Positions 53,384 through 59,548 of a DNA stretch of 64,000 nt are shown piece after piece. The position numbers were made by a program, and so were the translations under genes. Position 1 is the stretch's first letter. Each line of letters opens with the position of its first letter. This stretch comes from Eubacteriales Family XIII. Incertae Sedis bacterium (GTDB taxonomy: Bacteria > Bacillota > Clostridia > Peptostreptococcales > Anaerovoracaceae): contig JAISTX010000039.1 of the NCBI GenBank assembly GCA_031272365.1, forward strand, positions 1 through 64,000, written 5' to 3'. Below the pieces are notes generated by a model that saw only the letters and a program-made list of their open reading frames with translations, searched no databases and was not told where the DNA came from.

Positions 53384-53803
53384 TCATCCTGCGAGCCCGG
53401 CCCCGAACGCCTTGCAGCGGCCAGCCTCCTCGCCGGCCGGCGCCTCGTTGACGATGAGCCCGTCGCCGAGGACGTCCGCGCCGGCGTCCCGCGCGCGCTG
53501 CACCCAGTTGCGCATCCACTCTCCGTCGCCCCAGCCGTACGAGCCGAACAGCGCGAGCTTGCGGCCGGCCAGCTTGCCCTCGACGGAGGAAAACCACGGG
53601 TCGAACTCCGTTTCCTCGAGTTCCTCCGCGCCCATCGACGGGCAGCCGAGCGCGAGCACGTCACAGTCCAGATCCGCGTCCGTCGCCCCCGATACCGTTT
53701 TTGCGGCAACCTCCGCGCCGCCGCTTTCCGCGCCCTCCCGGATCAGCCCGGCCATCGCCTCCGTGTTGCCCGTGCCGCTCCAATAAATGATGTTGATCTT
53801 CAT
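53384..53803 (-). CDS. Flavodoxin
   Basis: A 139-residue cytosolic FMN electron carrier. The N-terminal phosphate-binding loop YWSGTGNTEAMA, the ALGCPSMGAEELEE loop and LFGSYGWGDGEWM loop contact the FMN. Length is typical of short-chain clostridial flavodoxins. It would replace ferredoxin when iron is scarce, which fits the perfect palindromic box upstream of this two-gene operon. It lies 21 bases downstream of a small unknown gene. Confidence 0.92.
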   Translation of the reverse strand: MKINIIYWSGTGNTEAMAGLIREGAESGGAEVAAKTVSGATDADLDCDVLALGCPSMGAEELEETEFDPWFSSVEGKLAGRKLALFGSYGWGDGEWMRNWVQRARDAGADVLGDGLIVNEAPAGEEAGRCKAFGAGLAG

Positions 53804-53824
53804 GACCCTACGACTCCTTTCTGT

Positions 53825-54061
53825 TCAAAAAACCTTTACGATCTCATTGGCCGCGTCCGCGCGCGCCTGGTCGATCCTGCCGCAGAGCGCGCGCGCCGAT
53901 TCCGTATCGTGGTATACCTTCCAAAGCGCGTTCAACGCGTAGCCCTGCCCCCCGTTTTCGATGAACGCCGCCTCGTGCGCCGCCGCGTACAAAAACTGCA
54001 TCCGGAGCCGCTCGCAATCAGGCGCCCCCCGCACGTATTCCTGGAACTCAAACTTGCCCAT
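53825..54061 (-). CDS. Small protein of unknown function, flavodoxin operon
   Basis: A 78-residue, probably helical cytosolic protein without a family I recognise. It has one Cys pair positioned far apart and no signal peptide. The start at ATG 54061 is supported by GGGAGG 7 bases upstream. It is the first gene after the palindromic box and precedes flavodoxin, so it is probably co-induced with it. Confidence 0.6.
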   Translation of the reverse strand: MGKFEFQEYVRGAPDCERLRMQFLYAAAHEAAFIENGGQGYALNALWKVYHDTESARALCGRIDQARADAANEIVKVF

Positions 54062-54093
54062 CTCAAAGCCTCCCTTATCACGCAAGACACGGT

Positions 54094-54109
54094 GTTAGCA
54101 TATGCTAAC
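54094..54109. promoter_or_regulatory. 16-bp palindromic operator box, copy 3
   Basis: A perfect GTTAGCATATGCTAAC palindrome 18 bp downstream of a TATAAT -10 (- strand, 54128-54133), in the leader of the small gene-flavodoxin operon. Confidence 0.8.
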
Positions 54110-54127
54110 CAATAACATATACCCTGC

Positions 54128-54133
54128 ATTATA
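54128..54133 (-). promoter_or_regulatory. -10 element of the flavodoxin operon
   Basis: A perfect TATAAT on the - strand, about 67 bases before the first start codon; no clear -35 is visible. Confidence 0.5.
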
Positions 54134-54192
54134 AAGGACACAGACGGCCCGCGCCGCCCGGTTCGGACAATTTTCTACCTCATTCGGACAAT

Positions 54193-54903
54193 TTATGCGT
54201 CGGGGTCCCGCAGCCGGTACCCCACGCCGATTTCCGTCGTGATGTACTCCGGGTCGGCGGGGTTCTTCTCGATCTTGCGGCGAATGTTGGCCATGTTCAC
54301 GCGCAGGATCTGGTTGTCGCCCACCATGGCCGGCCCCCAGACCTCTTTGAGCAGGTAGTCGTACGTGAGCACGCGGCCGGCGTTGCGCGCGAGCAGCGCG
54401 AGAATCCGGTATTCGTTTTGCGTCAGATGGGCGGTTTCCCCGTCGACCAGCACCTTCCTCTTGTCAAGGTCAATGGCCAACCCGCCCGTCACAAGGCGGC
54501 CTGTCGACGAGGCGCCCTGATTGAAGCCCCTCTCGCGCGAATGCCGGATCGCGGTGCGGATGCGCGCCAAAAGCTCAGAGGATCCAAACGGTTTCGTGAT
54601 ATAGTCGTCCGCCCCCGCGTCCAGCGCTTCGACCTTGTCCTTTTCGTGCATCCTGGCGGACACCACCAAGATGGGGACGGCGGACCAGCCCCGCATCCTC
54701 TTCAGGACAGCGAGGCCATCCTCGTCGGGGAGGCCGAGGTCCAGCAGCACGAGGTCCGGCGCGCGCGACGTGACCATGGAGATGGCCTCCTTGCCCGTGC
54801 GCGCAGCGATCACCTCATATTCGTTCGCTTCGAGGACAGTCGTGAGGAAGCGCAAGATGCTGTTCTCGTCGTCGACAACCAGAATCCGGGCCTTATGCGA
54901 CAT
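54193..54903 (-). CDS. OmpR-family response regulator, KdpE-like
   Basis: A 236-residue regulator. The receiver domain has ILVVDDE, phospho-acceptor Asp in LVLLDLGLPDEDG (about residue 54), and the K of YITKPFG. A C-terminal winged helix (about 135-230) ends with EYITTEIGVGYRL. The similarity to KdpE is strong, particularly VGDNQILRVNMANIRRKIE. No kdpFABC genes are in the window, so its target may differ. It overlaps the kinase gene by 11 bases. Confidence 0.88.
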   Translation of the reverse strand: MSHKARILVVDDENSILRFLTTVLEANEYEVIAARTGKEAISMVTSRAPDLVLLDLGLPDEDGLAVLKRMRGWSAVPILVVSARMHEKDKVEALDAGADDYITKPFGSSELLARIRTAIRHSRERGFNQGASSTGRLVTGGLAIDLDKRKVLVDGETAHLTQNEYRILALLARNAGRVLTYDYLLKEVWGPAMVGDNQILRVNMANIRRKIEKNPADPEYITTEIGVGYRLRDPDA

Positions 54904-55966
54904 GCGACGCCCTCCCCTCCATCGGCAGCCAGAAGCGGAAGGCTACGCCCCCGGATTCCAGGTTTTCTGCCGTGATGGCGCCGCCGTGCGCCCGGATGAT
55001 CGAGGCGCAGACGGACAGCCCAATCCCCATATTGCGCTTCCCGTCCATAGACGGGCGCTTCTCATCATGGACAAACAGCTTCCCCGCCTGGAAGCGCTTC
55101 AGCAGGACAGGGTCGATGTGCACGCCGTCGTTTTCCACGCGGAATTCCGCCCTGCCCCCCTCCACGAAAGCCGTGAGCGCCACATAGGTCAGCGTCTTCC
55201 CGTGGACGACTGCGTTCTCCATCAGGTTCAGCAGGACCTGCTCGACCAACGTGGCGTCCATCGGGACGAACACAAGGCTGCCCGGGATGGTCACGCGCAG
55301 CTCCGTGCCCGGGAACCGCACCCGGAACTTCCGCGCCGCGCCCCCGACCACTTCCTCCAACGCCTCCGGCGTTTTCCGAAGCCGCGCCTCTCCCTGCATC
55401 CGCGTCACGGACAGCACGTTCTCCACCATGCCGACCAGCCATTCGGAATTCTCCTTCACGTCCTGCAGCAGCGCCCGCCTTTGCCCCGGCGGCAGGCTGC
55501 CCTCATTTTCGAGGATGGCGGCGTCCCCGCCCGCGATCGCCGTAAGGGGCGTCCGCAGATCATGCGAGACCGACCGCAGGAAATTTGCGTAGAGCTTTTC
55601 CCGCTCCGCTTCGGCGCGCAGCCGCTCCTGCTGCTTGATCTGAGACGTCAGCGCGCTCGTGATCACGGACACGACGAACATGGTGGCGAAGGTGACCGGG
55701 TAGCCGGCGATCGAGAAATTCAGCGCGAAGTAGGGGTAGGTAAAGGCGTAGTTGACACCGAAAACGGCAAGCACCGACGTGAGGATGCCGTAGAAATAGC
55801 CGCTGGTCAGGCGCGAGACCATCAGGACGCCCAAGACGAAAATCAGGGGCACGTAGATGTCCGACCCGGACGCTTCGCGGAGGAGGGCGCAGATCGCCGA
55901 AGCGGCCGCGATGACCGCGACCGTGATCAGAGTGTCCTTCAGGTTGAAAGAGAAGAAGCTTTTCAT
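54893..55966 (-). CDS. Sensor histidine kinase, short KdpD-like
   Basis: A 357-residue membrane kinase. Four closely spaced hydrophobic segments (about 10-105, KdpD DUF4118 type) precede a HisKA domain with SVSHDLRTPLTAI (phospho-His about residue 140) and a HATPase with N-box NLMENAVVHG and G-box MGIGLSV. It lacks the ~400-residue N-terminal KdpD/USP sensor of full-length KdpD, so its input signal is probably different. The start at 55966 leaves a clean KdpD-like membrane N-terminus. Confidence 0.85.
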   Translation of the reverse strand: MKSFFSFNLKDTLITVAVIAAASAICALLREASGSDIYVPLIFVLGVLMVSRLTSGYFYGILTSVLAVFGVNYAFTYPYFALNFSIAGYPVTFATMFVVSVITSALTSQIKQQERLRAEAEREKLYANFLRSVSHDLRTPLTAIAGGDAAILENEGSLPPGQRRALLQDVKENSEWLVGMVENVLSVTRMQGEARLRKTPEALEEVVGGAARKFRVRFPGTELRVTIPGSLVFVPMDATLVEQVLLNLMENAVVHGKTLTYVALTAFVEGGRAEFRVENDGVHIDPVLLKRFQAGKLFVHDEKRPSMDGKRNMGIGLSVCASIIRAHGGAITAENLESGGVAFRFWLPMEGRASHVA

Positions 55967-55973
55967 TTTTCGA

Positions 55974-56543
55974 TTATACAGCAGCGAAAACCTTGGCGCT
56001 ATCCTCCTCCGTGAGGTTGTAGAAGACCAAGCCAACCAGGCGGTCCTCCTTGTCCAGCTTCCCGTTCCCGGATATCCTCATCAGCTTCGAAGCGGGCGCG
56101 CCGTCCAGCGCGGAGCCCACAAGGATATGCTGGTTCCCCGGGAATGCAGCCAGCCTCTGCACCCTGTCAATCGATTCGATTGGCAGCGACCGCGTCTTGT
56201 CCGGCGTGTTGATATTTTTGTGGCAAATGAGGGCCCGGCGGTTGGTGACGGCATAGATCTGCCCGAGCACCTGCCTGTAGTCCCGTATCGGGTCGACGAA
56301 GATGAGCGCGGGTATCCCGACAGTGAAGAGGAACACCGGCGGCTTCACCTCTATCCCGCGCACGCCGCAGACGACGAGGTAGCCGACCGTCAAAAAAAGC
56401 AATACGGCGATGGCGACGCCCCAAAAGACGAGCGTCCGCCTCCGGTTCGGACCGTCCAGCAGCTTGAACGGCTGCGACACCCCGGCCCACCGCAAGGCCT
56501 CCCCCTCCGCAAGTGCTTCATCCAACAGTTCCTTCATTTTCAT
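55974..56543 (-). CDS. Membrane protein with bacterial PH-like domain
   Basis: A 189-residue protein with two adjacent membrane segments (about 38-80) followed by a beta-rich domain with GQIYAVTNRRALICH and a final helix (NLTEEDSAKVFAAV), as in bacterial PH-domain proteins (YdbS/YdbT-like). It sits 7 bases upstream of the sensor kinase, so it may be part of the same signalling unit. The function of such domains in bacteria is poorly defined. The ribosome site GGAAAG is 5 bases upstream. Confidence 0.6.
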   Translation of the reverse strand: MKMKELLDEALAEGEALRWAGVSQPFKLLDGPNRRRTLVFWGVAIAVLLFLTVGYLVVCGVRGIEVKPPVFLFTVGIPALIFVDPIRDYRQVLGQIYAVTNRRALICHKNINTPDKTRSLPIESIDRVQRLAAFPGNQHILVGSALDGAPASKLMRISGNGKLDKEDRLVGLVFYNLTEEDSAKVFAAV

Positions 56544-56599
56544 AGGCTTTCCTTTCCAAGCCGCGCACCGGCTTCAACGACTGCATTATAGGCGGGGAA

Positions 56600-56640
56600 G
56601 CCGTAAAGATGCCGCTAAGATTGGCGTGGATGCCGTTAAG
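56600..56640. repeat. Three short direct repeats upstream of the DUF3786 gene
   Basis: GCCGTAAAGA, GCCGCTAAGA and GCCGTTAAGA start at 56600, 56611 and 56632, roughly one and two helical turns apart. They lie between the divergent PH-domain and DUF3786 genes and could bind a regulator. Confidence 0.45.
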
Positions 56641-56660
56641 AAATGTTATATAATCGCCTT

Positions 56661-57206
56661 ATGCCGAATAATTATGAAAAAGCCTACCTCTCTTTGGTGC
56701 CCTGGCTCGACGGCGTGCCCGAGCCCGTGGAGCTGCAATTCCTCGGCCGCGGGTTCCGCGTGGGCGCGGGCGGCGTCGAGCAGCTTTCGGGCCCACCCGT
56801 GCACGTCAACGGCAAGTCGGTGCTCATCTGGTACGTCACGCAGTACGGCGGCGGCGAGAAGCCGTCCTATGATTTCCGCCCGATCAGCAGCTTTTCCTTC
56901 GGGATCTTCGCGGGGTCGGGCGTGAGCTGGCAGCAGAAGCAGCAGCCCCGTTTCGGCGGGCTGACGGCGGAGGGCTTCCGCCGCGAGGCAGAGCGCATCG
57001 GCGCGGCGCCCCTGCGCCCGGAGCGCTACGGGGAGAGCTGGCTGCTGCACGCCTTCCCGGAGCTGCCCGCCCTGCTCACCTTCACGGAGGCGGACGAGGA
57101 ATTCCCCGCCGACGTGGACGTCAAATTCGGGGCGAACGCCACGCGCGTCCTGCCCTTCGAAACGCTGGCGGTGCTCCAAAGCCTGATCGAAAGCGAGTTC
57201 CGCTGA
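56661..57206 (+). CDS. DUF3786 domain protein
   Basis: A 181-residue cytosolic protein. The C-terminal DVKFGANATRVLPFETLAVLQSL fits DUF3786, a family common in anaerobes, with unknown function. A TATAAT (56649-56654) 7 bases before ATG 56661 and no SD suggest a leaderless transcript; an earlier in-frame ATG (56643) overlaps that promoter. Divergent from the PH-domain/two-component operon. Confidence 0.72.
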   Translation: MPNNYEKAYLSLVPWLDGVPEPVELQFLGRGFRVGAGGVEQLSGPPVHVNGKSVLIWYVTQYGGGEKPSYDFRPISSFSFGIFAGSGVSWQQKQQPRFGGLTAEGFRREAERIGAAPLRPERYGESWLLHAFPELPALLTFTEADEEFPADVDVKFGANATRVLPFETLAVLQSLIESEFR

Positions 57207-57268
57207 CGCCCACACAGGCAAACTGCAGATTCCCGTGAATGATCGCTCTCTATGGATCTACCGGCGTG

Positions 57269-57811
57269 TCACGGCTGCTTTTGGAATTCGACGGATTCGA
57301 TATAGAGAACGCCACCTTCGTCAATCCGGAATGCCATATCCTTTGCGTAAGCAGGGGTTTCAAGATGTATTGTGCTTCCATCAACAATAGAATACGTGCA
57401 CGGCACTTCGACGCCGCCGATCAGGATCGTGTATTCGCTGTCGGAAATGAAGTTCCACTCCGTCCCCGTCGCAAAACTGTCTTCGGTGCCATACTCGCCC
57501 GAATTCGTGATGACATACGCTCCAAGCGGTATGCCGTTGCCCCCGCCGGAATCTACCGGGCTGCCCTCGGAGGGCATCTCTTCGTCGCTGTCGCTGGCAA
57601 CGGCACCGGCGCTGCCGCTGTCACCGGCGCTGTCGCTGGCACCATCTTTGGCAGCTTCCTCGGCCGGCGCGATCATGCTCGAGCTCGAGCCGCCCGCAGC
57701 TTCAGCGGTGTCGCCATTGCCCGCAGAGCAAGCAGCAAGCGCAACAACCATCACGCCAGCAAGCAATGCCGCCAATACAACAATGAAATTGAAATCGTTC
57801 TTTTTTTCCAT
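57269..57811 (-). CDS. Secreted lipoprotein of unknown function
   Basis: A 180-residue lipoprotein: lipobox VVALAACSAG, then a long low-complexity Ser/Gly/Asp/Ala linker (about 30-85), then a small beta-rich domain (about 90-180). The last segment (GTEWNFISDSEYTILIGGVEVPCTYS) resembles lipocalin-like or DUF-type small beta domains found on clostridial lipoproteins. AAGGGA lies 8 bases before the ATG. No operon partner. Confidence 0.7.
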   Translation of the reverse strand: MEKKNDFNFIVVLAALLAGVMVVALAACSAGNGDTAEAAGGSSSSMIAPAEEAAKDGASDSAGDSGSAGAVASDSDEEMPSEGSPVDSGGGNGIPLGAYVITNSGEYGTEDSFATGTEWNFISDSEYTILIGGVEVPCTYSIVDGSTIHLETPAYAKDMAFRIDEGGVLYIESVEFQKQP

Positions 57812-57974
57812 AATATATCCCTTGTACAAATTGCCTTATGTGTATATACAGCCATTTTACCACGGTTCTTCAGCCAAACTACTGACGGGTTTCAGGAGAA
57901 CTACAGATGTGTCCGCTATGCTTTCCCCATGGACAAGACCCGGGCGCAAATCAGAAGGGGATGGAAGCAGCGCC

Positions 57975-58098
57975 GGCGCGCGGCGGTACGGGCTTCGAAC
58001 AGACGGCGCAGTTCCGGTGGCTCTCGGCGCACTGCCAGAAGTACGGCTTCATCCTGCGCTACCCGGAGGGCAAGGACGCTGGTTTCTTCTGGAGCAAC
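57975..58098 (+). pseudogene. Remnant of a VanY-type D-Ala-D-Ala carboxypeptidase
   Basis: The translated segment GFEQTAQFRWLSAHCQKYGF-ILRYPEGK matches the C-terminal part of VanY/DacY-like carboxypeptidases, in which the same phrase precedes the W-H-Y/F-R metal-site motif. Here that motif and the whole N-terminal catalytic part (SxHxxGxAxD) are missing; after the match, the frame runs into unrelated hydrophobic sequence. It is a decayed fragment. The rest of the 57830-58267 gap holds no supported gene. Confidence 0.6.
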
Positions 58099-58267
58099 AC
58101 CGTCTACAACCTCGTCATCTTTGTACCCTTTTTGGTGTACACTTTCCAATTGGTGCCGGGCCGCCAGACGTTCCTCGCGAAGTTCGCGCCGGGCATCGGC
58201 GTCAACGCCGTCCTCGAAAAATTATTGCCGAAGGCCGTCGGTGGTCTGGCCCTGGCGTCGACTGCGG

Positions 58268-59419
58268 TCAGCAGGCCCTCCTTGCGGCGAGCCCGTGGAG
58301 CAGCAGGTAGATCATGAGCGCGGCCGCGCATACGACGGCTTCGGCCAGGTAGGCGCCGCTGAAACCCCGCGCCGTCACGACGAGGCCGACGAGGAACGGC
58401 CCCAGGCCCATGCCCGTGTCCGAAAACATGAAATATGTCGACGTCGCCAGGGCGACGCGCTCGGGCGGCGCGGCCTTGACGGCGACCGCCTGCCCCATGT
58501 TCAGGACGTTCCCGTAGCCGAGCGCCATCAGCAGCGCCGTCAGCAGGAACAGCGGCCACGTGCCGGAAAACGCCAGCACGACGAGCGAGGCAGCGAAGAA
58601 CACGATCGTCGGCACCATGACGGCGTTGTCGCCCCGCCGGTCGAGCAGCTTTCCGGCAAGCGGGCGGAACGCGAGGATGAACGCCGCGTAGACGATGAAG
58701 AACACGGGCGCCGCCGCCGAGAGCCCGCGCGTCTCCGTGTAGGATTCCAGGAAGGTCGTCACGCCGGTGTAGCACAGGCTGCAGAGGAGGATGACGAAGG
58801 CGAGCGGGAGCGCGGATTTTTCAATAATATGGTTCGACGGCCGCCGCTGCGCCTCCGCCACGATGCGCAGAAGGAGCGCGAGCGCGAAGCCGACGGCCGC
58901 CAGGCCGGTGCAGAAGACGAAGAGCGCCGTGTACGAAAACGCCCGGCTGACCGTCATCCCGACGAAGGGGCCGAGCGCCGTCGCGATCACGAAGTTTAGG
59001 GAGAAGAAGCCGATCCCCTCCCCGAGGCGCGCCTTCGGGATGTAGGACACCACGATCGTGGACAGTGCGCTGTGCACCACGCCGAAGGCAAACCCGTGCA
59101 CCGTCCGTAGCGCCAGGAACGCCGCGAGCGGCATGGGCACGAGGTAGAGCGCGCTGAGCAGGATGAACAGCCCGTTCGCGGAGAGCAGCAGCCTCTTCCT
59201 CCCGATGCGCTCGAGCGTCCTGCCGCAAAACATGCGCCCGATCACGGAGCCGATCACGAAGATGCTCGCGGTCAGGCCCGACAGGCTCGCGCCCGCGTCG
59301 TACACGCGCTGCGCGTAGAGCGCGAGCGTCGTCATTGTGATGTAGAAGACGAGCGCCGAGAAGAGGCCCGACAACGTCGCCATCACGAAATTCCGCGTCC
59401 ACAATTTTTCCGTCGCCAT
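58268..59419 (-). CDS. Major facilitator superfamily transporter
   Basis: A 383-residue membrane protein with about 12 hydrophobic segments. The loop GRMFCGRTLERIGRKRLL between TM2 and TM3 is the MFS signature, and FRPLAGKLLDRRG is its C-half copy. The overall shape resembles drug/arabinose-efflux-type carriers (YfcJ-like). ATG 59419 has AGGAG 9 bases upstream. A 17-bp dyad (59459-59504) immediately upstream suggests a dedicated regulator, which is not encoded next to it. The substrate is unknown. Confidence 0.82.
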   Translation of the reverse strand: MATEKLWTRNFVMATLSGLFSALVFYITMTTLALYAQRVYDAGASLSGLTASIFVIGSVIGRMFCGRTLERIGRKRLLLSANGLFILLSALYLVPMPLAAFLALRTVHGFAFGVVHSALSTIVVSYIPKARLGEGIGFFSLNFVIATALGPFVGMTVSRAFSYTALFVFCTGLAAVGFALALLLRIVAEAQRRPSNHIIEKSALPLAFVILLCSLCYTGVTTFLESYTETRGLSAAAPVFFIVYAAFILAFRPLAGKLLDRRGDNAVMVPTIVFFAASLVVLAFSGTWPLFLLTALLMALGYGNVLNMGQAVAVKAAPPERVALATSTYFMFSDTGMGLGPFLVGLVVTARGFSGAYLAEAVVCAAALMIYLLLHGLAARRAC

Positions 59420-59458
59420 AGATACAATCTCCTTCGCCAATGCAATCGCGTATACAGA

Positions 59459-59504
59459 AACGCGTTGCGTTTTCAACTGGTCTTACGTGAAAACACAACG
59501 CGTT
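59459..59504 (-). promoter_or_regulatory. 17-bp inverted repeat operator upstream of the MFS gene
   Basis: AACGCGTTGCGTTTTCA (59459-59475) pairs with TGAAAACACAACGCGTT (59488-59504) with one mismatch and a 12-base spacer. Each arm also contains the palindrome AACGCGTT. It lies 40-85 bases before the start codon, where an operator is expected. Confidence 0.6.
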
Positions 59505-59548
59505 GCGGATGGAATTGTATCACAAATTCAGTTTTTTTGCAAAATCAC

